Assembly: GCA_973895155.1 (NCBI GenBank)
Contig: OZ316893.1
Location: 12,214,001 to 12,278,000, forward strand
Source of the DNA: Marsupella aquatica
Lineage: Eukaryota; Marchantiophyta
DNA length: 64,000 nt
Reading direction: 5' to 3'
A model generated the notes under the pieces. That model had not been told where the DNA came from. It saw only the letters and a list, made by a program, of their open reading frames with translations, and made no database searches. The position numbers were made by a program, and so were the translations under genes. Shown here one piece after another: positions 1-10,506 of the stretch (positions are counted from its first letter, which is position 1; every line of letters starts with the position of its first letter).

Positions 1-2480
1 TTGCACATCAGAAAGTGGAGGCAGCTTTGGACGGTGGGTGCTTCGAATTGAAGCACAACTTTGAAAAGCTTGCTACATCTTGAACTATCTAACGGGGTGC
101 TTGATGGAGTCTCTCGTCTGCTCGCATTTTCTGTCATGATCATGGAGGGATCTCGATCTTTCCCGGCGAAGTTTTATTTCAGGAACTAGACGCAGCTTTG
201 GAAGGTAGGTGCTTCAAAAGCCCGTTCAGAAGCTTGCTACATCTTAAACTATCTAACGGGGTACTTGATGAAGTCAACGGATGGCAGATTTTCACTCGAG
301 CAATAAACCCTGGAAACCTGCCGAATGGTATATCACTGCGCCTCAGCCAGAATGCATTGAATCGAAATAACTTGGAGGACTTGGTCTCCTGGATTTGGTC
401 AAATTCTCTTGTGAACCTCGTCATGGATGGCTATTTTACATACTATTGGAGCAAGTTTGGGGCTTGGCATATGCGTCAAATAATGGCCCCGGGACTGGAT
501 TGGCATTGAAGTGGCTTGCTCTCAATGACAATCTGTTGGGGAACAGGGCGGTTGATGGTTTGTTTAACCTGGCCAACTCAGATCTGTTGCCTCAGTTGAA
601 ATAATTGTATTTGGGAATGAGCAAGGGAGTAGATTTCATAGCTTTCCAAACAAATTTGGAGAATACTCAAAGGTGCCCGCCTTGGCAGCCTGGAAGACAC
701 TCATTTGGGTAGGAAGTCCAGGAGGTGACTTAGCTGCAGAGCCATTGTACGTGCTTACTGTGAAAATGAAGGCCTCACAATCACATTTTGAGGTTGACTG
801 GAATCAAGTGAGTGACCGTGGATTGAAAACAAAGGTGAATGAGTACAGGGTTGGGATCATTTGACTCAGCGGTTTGAAGAAGGATAACAAAGACCAACTT
901 GCGGACTTAACACCCCTTACTCTTGCAGTTTTCCTTTGTGGGAACCACATTGCAAGGAGCTCTGACTCACTAGCAACTCATCCACCTAAGGGCCGTCTTG
1001 CATGTCCAAGGTCCTTTGATTTTTGGCCTCAAATGAACTCGTGGTTTCTCTAAACGAAGTGACAAGCCAGCAGTCCTGATGGCATCTTTGGAGGATATGC
1101 AAGGGCAAGGGCCGGAAAATTTCCGGCCCTTGAGGTCCCGAACTTTGAACTTTGAATAAACCAAAATGGCAGTACATCCCTGACTCAATAAGCACTTCAC
1201 ACATAAGGTGTTCTTGATTGTGTTTAGATCCTGGGTCCGCACTTTCTCCCGACATCTGTGGGCTGCTAAGGGTTGCATTTTTTAGGACTCTTGCACATGC
1301 AAGACAGCCCTAAGTAAGGAAGCGCAAACCAGAGGAATATAATGAAGACAACTTGAGGAGAGGAATATGATGTTGACTCTCTGGGATATAGCAGGTCAGG
1401 AGGAACATCATGTCCTGCAATCTTGCCTGGTATGTTCTTTGCTGATGTGGGATTAGCAAGCGGGAGAGCCACAATTTTTGTTCTTGACGTGAGAGAAAGT
1501 TTCACAAAAGGTGTTGATAAAGAAAAAAAACGCGGATCACAATTTAAGATGGTGTTGATAGAAATCTTTTGGGAAATTGTTTCGTGATGTACCACATAAT
1601 TATTTGTCTTGTTCCATTTTCATTGGATGTCCAGTTTATTACATGGTTTCAACAATTGAAGGACTATCTATTTGGTCAAGCTCAATCACTGGTGCAAAAT
1701 GTTAGGGTGCCGAGGGTCTATTTTAAACTTCAAGAGGAGTTGAAAAGATGGCCACAAGTTGATAAGAATAGCCATCTTCCTATTATGACTTGAGAGGCTT
1801 TTGATAAGCACGTCAATTTGAAGCGGAAGGAAATTCCATTAAGGGGAACAATTTAAATGCTGCAGCATTGGCCTTGACTAAGATTGGTGCAATAATTCAA
1901 ATTGACCAGAAGTTTGGACAGAGCCCAAGAATAGGAGCGTAGTGGTCCTCCACCCAGAATGGTTTTACAGAAAATTTGTGGGAGAACTGCTCCTCCCAAA
2001 AGAAATGCTGGAAAGAGGTTGCTCTGTGATAGTGAATGTTGATGGATAAATTCCCACATACCGGTTCCAAGGCTACTTCAAGCTTGTGCTGGTAGGAGGT
2101 ACTCTAAGTCATGATCATGTCTCGATGCTAGAACGAGTGGGTTTGTGTTATACGAAAGGTAACGACAAACTGTCGTATCCGGCAAGGAAGAGGAAGCCCC
2201 AATAGTTGGCTTTGAGGTTGGGCAGGGACGGGGGCCACGGGTACTAGATTTTGGGCCTTGGGTTGGGCCTGCCTTTCCTGGGCTGGGAAGACCCACCTGG
2301 CCAGGATGAGCTCGGGCTCATTGCACCGGGGAAGAGTTTGGCGATCAAAATGGGCGTACCACTCCATGATGATTTCTATGTGGCTGGCCAAGTACGCTTT
2401 TCTCCCGAGGAAAAGGGTCTTTCTTTGTCACTCCATCTCTTCGTGGAACGTCTTGACAAAACAAAGCCCACTTCCTAGGC
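1..2480 (+). pseudogene. Decayed ROCO-type (LRR-Roc-COR) gene remnant
   Basis: I see scattered, frame-shifted pieces on the + strand in the order expected for a ROCO protein. LRR-like text lies around 500-610 (LKWLALNDNLLGNR). A Roc G3 motif, WDIAGQEEHH, starts at 1382. After a frame shift comes GLASGRATIFVLDV (about 1455-1497). COR-like pieces follow: VPRVYFKLQEELKRW (about 1710-1752), VVLHPEWFYRKFVGELLLPK (from about 1942) and MLERVGLCYTKGNDKLSYPA (about 2125-2185). ROCO proteins pair a Ras-like Roc GTPase with a COR dimerisation domain; the plant member TORNADO1 also has LRRs. Many stops and frame shifts separate the pieces, so no product is expected. The 5' part runs off the window. The first 275 bases hold two copies of a roughly 85-bp unit (about 24-110 and 190-272), which may be decayed LRR units. 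The stretch after 2230 is assigned less securely. Confidence 0.7.
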
Positions 2481-2569
2481 CGGTAATTCTCTACCTAAAT
2501 TACATGGGCAGCGGATATCTCTCCCTGTGGTTCCATCATGTGGAGCGCATACCGCTGAAGCTCTAGTCG

Positions 2570-3660
2570 CTTTGCTACCTCCGGAATGATGCATGTCCAC
2601 ATAAGGAAGCCATTGTCAACCGACCCCCTTGGGTGTGAAGCTCGATGAATGGTACTTGGCTCTCTTGCCCCCTGGTGCCCGTGACTCTACCCAATCCTTT
2701 CCTTTGGGTAAGCCAAAGATGAGCTTCAACCGTGCTTTGTTTAAGGACATCGCTCGTCCTTGCGCACGGGTTTCTTGGCAAGCCTCATCAAAGTTTTGGA
2801 TAAACTCCGTCATGTCCGTAGTACTTGCAAGTGTTCCAAAGAAGAGTGGAGACTAAGGTGCTCAAATCCTTGGGTCTTCAGGTAACATGCATGTTTTGGG
2901 TGGATGATGTTTTTGTGGACATTCTCCCCCATGCGATGCATGGTCAATTTGGCCACTGCGACAGTGGCTACGGATAAGCCAGCTACTGTGGCCGGCTCCT
3001 TCTGCTTCCTACCCTGAGAATGGTTATGGGGGTGACTTGTAGAGGGGGACAACTCTCCATCTTCCCTCTCTGGTGGTGACGGTATTGCTCCCGCCGTTAA
3101 TATTGGCGCCGGGGCCACAACCGTGATCGTGTTGTCCACTAGGGCTGTCTCCTGGGTTTGAGCTTGCTAGGACGGTGGCATGGTACCCACCACATGTTGA
3201 TGAGTACCCGGTGGGTTGCGGACAAGGGGGGGCCTCCTCCTCATCCAAGCTCAGGTTGACCACGTTTGCCACAAATTGCACCCGAGCAGACAGTGCGACT
3301 GGTGGTGGAGAGCTGTTTGAGGGGGCCCAGGGTGGCGTCTGCGCCTGGCCTTTCCCAAGAAGGTTGGCTGCTGGTGTTGCTGGAGGGGGGGCCATTGGGG
3401 CGGATGTCAAGCCATAGACTGAGGCCGTGCTGAATCTAGGTTGGCCGAGTGACCGTGCTTTGGCAAATATGACATCAAAATGGTGTCATTGTAAGTCGAT
3501 GGTCCTGGGGATCCCGAAGACCTTTTTGGGGAGGCGGAGTATGGCTTCTCCAAAGCCGATATACTTTTCTCCGCCGAGGAAGAATTTGCTGATCTCCTTG
3601 TCCCTACAATACTTGCTTTCAAATGGGAGCCCAAAATCAGTGATCCAGGTGGCCTAGCAG
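2570..3660 (-). pseudogene. Degenerate reverse-strand coding remnant, probably retroelement-derived
   Basis: From 3660 down to about 3024 one reverse-strand frame stays open for some 210 codons with one internal TGA. It begins WITDFGLPFESKYCRDKEIS and moves into a proline- and serine-rich linker (APMAPPPATPAANLLGKG) and an acidic patch (LSLDEEEAPP). A second piece at 2813-2616 reads FIQNFDEACQETRAQGRAMS. The mix of a compact basic and hydrophobic segment and a low-complexity linker resembles the gag or ORF1 part of plant retroelements, but I cannot assign a family. I see no LTRs or reverse transcriptase around it. It could also be a remnant of an ordinary gene. Confidence 0.35.
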
Positions 3661-5200
3661 ACGAGCGTCGTTCAAATGCTTCTCAACTTTGTACCTTCAC
3701 GGGTTGGTCTCAACTAGCAAAATGACAAGATGGCCTCCTATCAAAAGAAACTGGTACCAAAACCGGACAACTAAACTAGATAGAATAGGACCAGACATAT
3801 GGCAATGTATGTAAGGCAAGCTGGATCACTAAGTGTGGAATGAAGGAGATGGGCTCAAAGCTAGCGCGAGGAGTGAACTGGTGAAGCAAAGGCAAGGAAA
3901 GCTTGAATGTCTTTTATACCCTCGTAGTGCATCAAACGATTGGCTCCTCCTGCTTGTGATAGGCCGAGCTTATCATGTCTAAACTTGGGGGTCTCACTAT
4001 ATGGATGTTTACCCATCACTTGCGTCGTTTTTAGGTCTCGGACCCCCTAAAATGTAAGAAAAAATTTTATTTTTCAACCCCTATAAAGTTAAAATATTTT
4101 TGAAATATTCTAAAAATTTGGTTATAAGGACTCTAATGTTCTTATAAATCTCAAAATTTGATTTAAAAGACCCTATTGTTCTTCTCAAAAAATTCTTAAG
4201 TCTTCATTTTGAACCAATAAAATGACCCTATACTTCGTCGCACGTGATGTAACATTTTGTTGGAAGTGAAACCCCCGAGCGTCTAAAGCACACCGGTCAC
4301 TCCTCTGGTCTAGGTTGGAGCATGCCAGATAGCTGCTACCGGATCAATTATACGGACCTGAGGCTGACTATCATAACGAGCTCCTAATCCGGCGGTAAGT
4401 CAGGTGTCGCGCCGCCAGCCCTAGCGTGAACCTCCATCATTACCGGCCTAATCATCATGACTAACTAATTTTGTGTCGTTATGCTAATAACTACGGACTC
4501 CTATGTCTACTTCGTACGTACTAAATACAGATTAAGCCGTATTACTGATTACCAGCCATGCTGGCCGTGTCACAAAAACTTACCGATGCAAGAAATGGGC
4601 AAAGGAGTGAGAAAGCCATCATTTCCCACAACTATCTCCAAGAACACCATCTGTGAGATGCAAAGTGATGACAATCAATCAACTCACCACACTGGTAGAG
4701 AGTATGTTTCATACAAAACACACAACGTCAGAATCCAAAAATTGAAATCTTTGCTGCCTCATGTTTCAATTCCCTTCCCCTGTTTCTTTGTTCACTAACT
4801 CAACACTTTACTGATCCTGACTTGTGTGGTCTTGATCTTTTATCAAGTTTTGTTTTGTTTTGTTTTGTTTTGTTGGTTTGGTCTGTCTGGGGGTTTCTTT
4901 TGGATGATTGAGAAATCAGTTAACTTCTCCTTGTCCGACTGTTTTGCTTCTCCCTGAAGTATGTGCACATGTACTTACTTGCAGGTAGATAAATAAAGCT
5001 CCCTGTTTCCCTTCAAAAACAAAAAAATAAATCAGCCACATTAGCAAGAGAACAGGATACCAGAACTAGGCAGACATAGAATTCAGTCATTTTTTAGCAT
5101 TAGATTGCTGGAACACTTTTTTAGCGGTCCACATTGGATATTGGCCCCAAAGTCTTGCTTTGATTGCAGCCCAGTGGTTCTCAACACCACATGACAAGCT
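3661..5200. other. Intergenic stretch without a recognisable gene
   Basis: I see no supported coding region. The stretch contains one member of a dispersed repeat (about 4035-4290) and an imperfect (GTTTT)n run at about 4846-4875. Short open frames here have no protein-like features. Confidence 0.5.
4035..4290 (+). repeat. Dispersed repeat, copy 1
   Basis: This AT-rich stretch starts at GGACCCCCTAAAATGTAAG and contains phrases such as TAATGTTCTT, TTCTTAAG/ATTTAAG and GAAACCC. The same phrases recur in the same order and orientation at about 49275-49540. The two copies are clearly diverged. The stretch 30085-30200 shares only the GAATATTCCAAAAATA part. The family is unidentified and non-coding. 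Confidence 0.5.
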
Positions 5201-5209
5201 CACCAGACA

Positions 5210-6340
5210 AATTCACTCTGGAGCATTTTGATTGCATAATCTGGGCAACCTGGAGGGCAAGGAGGCAGAGACTGAAGTCTGGCATCTTTCATCTGGTGGG
5301 CCGTGTCTAGCTACAGATGACCATGAGAGGGCTGCAATTCCTGTGACTCTGTTTCCGCGATTACAGGTGGAACTGGCCCAAGATTTGAATTTCGGTGGTT
5401 GTGAGGGCAGTCCGTACAGAGCAGGAAAATCCTTTGTCAATTAAGGTTGGGGAGCTTTTGATATTGATATAGTTTGATGCGGATGCTTCAGATCTCGATA
5501 ACGATAGCATAACATTCTCGTGAAAACTGTGGATCCCACAACGGGGAGCTTGGCACCAGTTCAGAGTGTTTGTGAGAGAGTGCAGAAATTGCAGCGGTTT
5601 TGTTTATTTGTTTTTGCATGCTGTCCAGGGTTGAAATATGACACAATGGTCATTAAGCCCTGGACTGCCACCGAACAGACTCATACGATGGCTGAGGGCG
5701 GCTGATACCACTATGAGAGGTCAAGGTTCTTCTGCTGCAGGACCGACAATACTCAAGCTGGTGGGTTAGTGGCTATGCTGTGATCTACCTTTCGGATGCT
5801 GAAATGAAAGAGGTTCTGTAGTTCAAGAATGGGATCAAGACTGGGGCTGATTAAGGGACAGATGATGATGATGTCTCTGATGGGGATGCTGAAGAGACTG
5901 AATGGACCGATTACTGTTAGGACTTCGAGTTTTCTAAAATCGCAGAGGACCCAGATGTCTCTCTATATGGGGTTGGCAACTGAAAACTCATATATGTCCT
6001 CACAGCAGTTGAAGAGAAAAAAGAAATAGAATGAGGTTTTGTCGGAGCTTGCTGCTGAGTGGAACGATGAGACTGGGGGGCTCTTGGCAGTAGATTCATT
6101 GCGAAAAGTCAAAGAAGTTGAGGAAGAGACTGGCTCCAATGCACTAAGTCTGGGTAAGGAGAGCACTGCTTTCGGAGCTGATCCTTAGAGGTGGCCATGA
6201 CAGTCGCTCACTTCTTGATAAGGCTGTCTGACAAGGTGAAGAAAGAACTCTTGTTAAAGATTCAAGGTTACTACTCATTCGAAATGCAGAGAATGAGAAA
6301 AGCGGACCCAAGTTCCAAATTTTGATAAACACTCTCGGGA
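5210..6340 (+). pseudogene. Broken acidic-protein pseudogene, family unknown
   Basis: Protein-like text runs in the + direction but is cut by stops and frame shifts. Around 5480 it reads FDADASDLDNDSI. From 5855 it reads DDDDVSDGDAEETEWTDYC, a stop, then DFEFSKIAEDPDVSLYGVGN (to about 5980), a stop, then KLIYVLTAVEEKKE. After a frame shift it reads EVLSELAAEWNDETGGLLAV and KVKEVEEETGSNALSLGKES (about 6034-6165). The ending VKKELLLKIQ lies at about 6236-6265. Aspartate/glutamate-rich clusters followed by an alternating charged helix look like a real ancestral protein, but I do not recognise it. The absence of intron-like gaps in the main block would fit a retrocopy, which is inference. Confidence 0.45.
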
Positions 6341-6707
6341 TACTATACTAGTTTCAAAGATACTCTAAAAGGACCTTCCGGAAAGAGTATGGACTGCACT
6401 TTCTCTGAGTCTCAATTTGATGACGGCAAACTGCACTGGGACAAAAAGACTGACAACGGAGATCCAGGTGCCTCCGAACAACTAACAGATGTAAAAGAGA
6501 GACTGATCACGGAAGGTCATGGAAACGTTCGTACCACCCACCAACTAACAGATGAAACATGAAATTGATCGCTGAATGTATAGTTCGTGATCTGAATTTG
6601 GATTGGGTAAGTTTTTAGAGGGGACTAGATTAACGAGTGTTGCTCGCTGCACAAAGCAACGCCTCAGCAGGACATCGGAATATAGCTTAACCTAGGGTGG
6701 CTAGGAA

Positions 6708-6850
6708 TCAGAACCTTAGGTACACTTTCTCTTTCTCTGCAATGGAGAATGGGCTATGAGATTGAATCTTTAACAAGAGTTTTTTCTTGACCTCTTCGAT
6801 TAGCAAGAGAATTTTAGTCAGCATGTCAGTCCCTTCAGCTTTTTCTGGCG
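6708..6850 (-). repeat. Inverted partial copy of the end of the 6.2-kb pseudogene
   Basis: The reverse complement of 6710-6845 contains AAGAAAAAACTCTTGTTAAA, closely matching AAGAAAGAACTCTTGTTAAA at about 6240-6259 on the + strand. At protein level VKKKLLLKIQSHSPF matches VKKELLLKIQGYYSF. The two therefore form an inverted, diverged pair about 0.5 kb apart. The reverse frame 7247-6708 is open for 179 codons, but only its last 35 or so codons share this similarity, and I do not call it a gene. Confidence 0.55.
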
Positions 6851-8075
6851 TAGAGCATGACACCCTACACATAGACAGCTTCACCGGAGATCCAGGTGAC
6901 GTCGCAAATCGTTGTTTGATAAATACAAGAAAGAGAACAGTGGCTGGGTAATCATATTGGCCCGTGCAGATCACAGGGCGATTCTTACATATTTTCTCAC
7001 TAAAACTTCCATCTTTCAAGTCATGCCTCGTGGAGATGAGAAGATACGAACGAATGTCCATGCACTTGCAGCTTCTCGCTGGCCCAGTGTGAACACTGCG
7101 CATTTGCAAGAAAAACCGGTGTATCGGTGTATCCCTCTTTGGCGTACTGTTAACAACCTCTACCACCGACCACCTGGTTTTAAACCTACTTTTGTTTAAT
7201 AACTCACGAATGTCATTTCCCACGTTCTGTCCAAAATCTCCTTTCAAGCCAGGACAAAAATGGCGGAAAAGAGGCTAGTTTTGTCCTCTCTTTGGTGAGA
7301 GTAGAGGTTTCAGAACCACTTGTTAATTCTGCGGTCATAGGTTTGCTCAACGAAGGTCATAGGAAGCCAACGAGAAGTGTCGACGCGAAAGAGTTTTGTT
7401 GACTCTATTTGTTAGCAACCTTGAAGACCCACCACCTGGTATTAAACCCTACGATTGTTAAGAACCACCTATTAATTCTGTGGTCATGGGTTTCCTCCTA
7501 GACGAAGGTTAGTGGAAGGAAAATCGAGAGCGACACCTGAAGAGTGTCACCAGATTGTCAGAAAATTGGGTGATGAATCAATCTTTACTTCATATCAGAA
7601 CTGAGGTTCCCTCTGGCATTTCCGAACTCTGGACTACCCAGGAAAAAATTGATTACATCTAAGACCTCTTTTATATTTTCAAAATTGCTAAATGTAACAC
7701 TTTCATGATATCTAGCATGGACGCTCAGACTCATTGTTCATCAACCTACCTCACCAGATGAGACGAGGTCAGCCAGGTAAAGACATAAAAAAGAGAATTG
7801 TGAATAGATGTGAACAAAATAGGACGACCAGCCACGTGTGATGTACAATTTGTTTTCAGGTTCACGAATCCAGCCTTTAACTATCAGAAATTGATGGTAG
7901 GAGCTGCCGACGTAGATGAAAATCTGTCCAATTTACCATCACCCGGAGAACCCACTCGAATAAAAGTTTGGGACTGCGATGAGTGGATGGAGGGAAGAAT
8001 GGGAAATGCCAGCTCTCTAGCTGTTGGTGAGTTCACAGATAAAATTGGTTGCATTGCTGGTGAAGGATTAAGAAG
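6851..8075. other. Gene-free stretch downstream of the F-box gene, with a diverged duplication
   Basis: Two related blocks occur in the same orientation: 7311-7360 (TTAATTCTGCGGTCATAGG... CGAAGGTCATAGGAAG) and 7470-7520 (TTAATTCTGTGGTCATGGG... CGAAGGTTAGTGGAAG), a spacing of about 158 bp. The phrase CCACCTGG...TAAACCTAC/TAAACCCTAC also recurs at about 7170 and 7431. I see no coding support. The end nearest 8076 should hold the 3' UTR of the F-box gene. Confidence 0.4.
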
Positions 8076-9983
8076 CTATACTGGAACGAAGGGATTCATC
8101 CCAGGCTGGAACGAGAAGGTAGCCCATTTGTTCTTGAAAGAGCCGTCGGCACATGCAGGTGCAGGGAGGCAGCTCCACTCTCGATTCTGTACATTGAGCT
8201 CCACAACAGAGCTGCTGGCAACCTGTGGGTCACCGAAGTATATGCAAGCATTGTCACTAGCAAATAGCGTGGACGTAGCGTACATGGGTTCAGGGGGCCC
8301 TCGCGAGACTTCTCTGATGTCCAGAGAATCTGGATCCAGCTTGTACACGATGAGAGTATTCCTCAATGTGTTGTGACTTAAGTTAGTGGTCCACCAAGTA
8401 GGGTGTACATGGAGGACCACCATTACGTGATTTTGACAAACCAGTAGCTCATAGGTTTCAATCTCATGCAACATACTTCCAAAGGGGTGATGAATGTTGG
8501 TCCAGGTCCCATCGCTCACGTTGTAAGACAGTAACTTCATCACATCATGGAAATCATCCGGGTCATACTCCATGACATACAAAACTCCGTTCAGGTATAC
8601 ACTGCTGGTGTTGCAAAGAGTTGCGCTTACCGTGGACCGTCTGATCGTCCAGACTTCCATCCGGGAGTCATAGAGTTGGAAGAAGACTTTGGTGGGTTCT
8701 CTGTCATCTTTGGTGATCAGGAGCACTTGGTAGGCTTCAGATCCAATCGGGAGTAAGTGAATCTCCTTCGGGTATGCCATGTCCGGACGAGATGGAAGCC
8801 ACCTCCAGGTTCTGGTCACAATATTGGCGACAAAGACCATACTGCGGTCGAAAACTCCGCACATAAGGCTTCCTGCTCCTCTGAGCCTGTTGGTTGAGAA
8901 CCAGTTGCTTAAGCCCTCCCTCTCGAATCTGAGAGGCATGCTTTGCCATCGGTTGTACTCTCGATCATAGCCCACCAGACACTCCTTCTCGATGTTCAAG
9001 ATGATAGGGCAGTAGTGCTTCCACTTGGCCGACACGGCCCTCACCTCATCCTGAAACACCAAGGCGTCTGGGCTGGCGGAGAAGTTCGTGTTCCATGACT
9101 TGTTCAGCACACGCGTTTTCAGAATCTCTGGAAATGATATCATTGCGAGGATCTTCTCCACCAATTCGTCCGGCAACGAGATCGCCTTGGTGTCAATCGG
9201 GTTGGGACCAACTTCGTCTCTTTCCCTCCGAAGCTGCTTTCTCCGAGAGTGAACGACAGCGCTTGAGACAGCCACAGAAATCCCATGCTTATCCTGTCCT
9301 TTCAATATCTCAGATACTAAATTCTCCCCATCCTGCCTGTCTTGTGCTCTCCTCCAAAAACCAAAAATTGGGCTCCTATTGAACCTTGTAGTCCTAAGAC
9401 AGTCCTGATCTGGCACCTCAATTTCTGCCTCGTCTCCCTCGGGTTTCCTCTGCCTAAACCTACACGCCGAGCTCATCCCAGCCACCCCAGAAACCCTGCG
9501 AAGCTCATCATGTTGCTTAAATTCTGCTACCTCTACTTGACACTCATTTCTCAAAGCTTTTGTGCTTTGGGGGAGTCCAGGGGCTACACCACACAATTCC
9601 TGCAGGAATTTTGATTCCTGCTCTAAGAAAGAAATCTTCCCTTCTACATCCAGCTCCGCATGCATTCTCCCACCCTCACAATGCAGAACTATGTAGTTGT
9701 TGTTGCTGCTGCTGCTGCTGCTCCCAATCATTGACTCTGCTTTCGTGCAGTGTTGTGGATCTGAAAGAATGATCTTCTCAGATGTTGCTGCCTTCTCTTT
9801 CTTATCGGCTTGCCCAATGGAATCCTTCATGTGTACGTCAGATATCTGTGTGCTGCCGCTATAGCTTCCAAGAGGCGGAACCATGGAACGGCATCCGCTC
9901 GCGAGCTCCGGTTCTGTTTGCTCCCCATTATCATCATACTCGTCTCGATTCTCAAAGACGGTGGGGGATCCCCTCACGAGCAT
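8076..9983 (-). CDS. F-box protein with a kelch-like C-terminal propeller
   Basis: This is a 635-residue single-exon frame. Residues 1-260 are low complexity and charged, with a Ser/Asn tract (about 88-96) and a basic RRKQLRRERDE (about 247-257). The F-box is at about 268-310 (LPDELVEKILAMISFPEILK, then RVLNKSWN). Residues 325-610 form a propeller-like region with spaced Trp, Gly and paired-aromatic positions (YDREYNRWQSMPLRF, RTWRWLPSRP, VWTIRRS, GTWTNIHHP, REWSCLP), which fits the F-box/kelch-type family. Members bind SKP1 in SCF ubiquitin ligases and use the propeller to recruit a substrate. The start at 9983 is the first ATG of the frame; a later start is possible because the N-terminal third is poorly constrained. 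Three 160-bp tandem repeats begin about 40 bp upstream. The gene is unspliced in this reading, and its substrate is unknown. Confidence 0.85.
   Translation of the reverse strand: MLVRGSPTVFENRDEYDDNGEQTEPELASGCRSMVPPLGSYSGSTQISDVHMKDSIGQADKKEKAATSEKIILSDPQHCTKAESMIGSSSSSSNNNYIVLHCEGGRMHAELDVEGKISFLEQESKFLQELCGVAPGLPQSTKALRNECQVEVAEFKQHDELRRVSGVAGMSSACRFRQRKPEGDEAEIEVPDQDCLRTTRFNRSPIFGFWRRAQDRQDGENLVSEILKGQDKHGISVAVSSAVVHSRRKQLRRERDEVGPNPIDTKAISLPDELVEKILAMISFPEILKTRVLNKSWNTNFSASPDALVFQDEVRAVSAKWKHYCPIILNIEKECLVGYDREYNRWQSMPLRFEREGLSNWFSTNRLRGAGSLMCGVFDRSMVFVANIVTRTWRWLPSRPDMAYPKEIHLLPIGSEAYQVLLITKDDREPTKVFFQLYDSRMEVWTIRRSTVSATLCNTSSVYLNGVLYVMEYDPDDFHDVMKLLSYNVSDGTWTNIHHPFGSMLHEIETYELLVCQNHVMVVLHVHPTWWTTNLSHNTLRNTLIVYKLDPDSLDIREVSRGPPEPMYATSTLFASDNACIYFGDPQVASSSVVELNVQNREWSCLPAPACADGSFKNKWATFSFQPGMNPFVPV
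9696..9722. repeat. Trinucleotide microsatellite inside the F-box gene
   Basis: A (GTT)n(GCT)n run on the + strand encodes the Ser/Asn tract of the F-box protein N-terminus. Its length is likely to vary between individuals without shifting the frame. Confidence 0.8.
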
Positions 9984-10019
9984 TGCAATCTCTCCTCAGG
10001 AGTGTCGTGCGCATTCAGG

Positions 10020-10506
10020 ATTCAGAATCGTCGGATTCCCTCTTGCCAACAACGCTCGTCTTGATGATGATCACCTGTCTTTTCGAGTGTCAACTTGACC
10101 TTAAACCCCGTTTCAAGCCCCTGCTGCAAAAATCAGGAAAGCTCAGAGATCATCAGATGGCCCACAACAGTTTCCTGCTGACTTCAGAATCGTCGGATTT
10201 CCATCTTGCCAACAACGCTCGTCTTGATGATGATCACCCGTCTTTTCGAGTGTCAACTTGACCTAACATCCCCTTTCAAGCCCTGCTGCAAAAATCAGGA
10301 AAGACCAGAGATCATCACATGACACACAACATTCCTGCCGACTTCAGAATCGTCGGATTTCCATCTTGCCAACAACGCTCGTCTTGATGATGAACACCCG
10401 TCTTTTCGAGTATCAAATTGACCTAAAACCTCCCTTTCAAGCCCCTGCTGCAAAAATCAGGAAAGCCCAGAGAACATTCGATGGCCCACAACAAATTCCT
10501 GCCAAC
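10020..10506. repeat. Three 160-bp tandem repeats upstream of the F-box gene
   Basis: The units start with TTCAGAATCGTCGGATT at 10021, 10183 and 10343 (spacings 162 and 160). Each contains GCCAACAACGCTCGTCTTGA, TCTTTTCGAGT and CTGCTGCAAAAATCAGGAAA. The units differ from each other by few changes. They lie about 40-520 bp upstream of the F-box start codon, where they would act as promoter or 5' leader on the reverse strand. A regulatory role is inferred from position only. Confidence 0.85.

Noticed and set aside
7810-8376. 188-codon + frame overlapping the end of the F-box gene
   Set aside because: More than half of it is the antisense shadow of the F-box coding sequence, and the rest has no recognisable domain.
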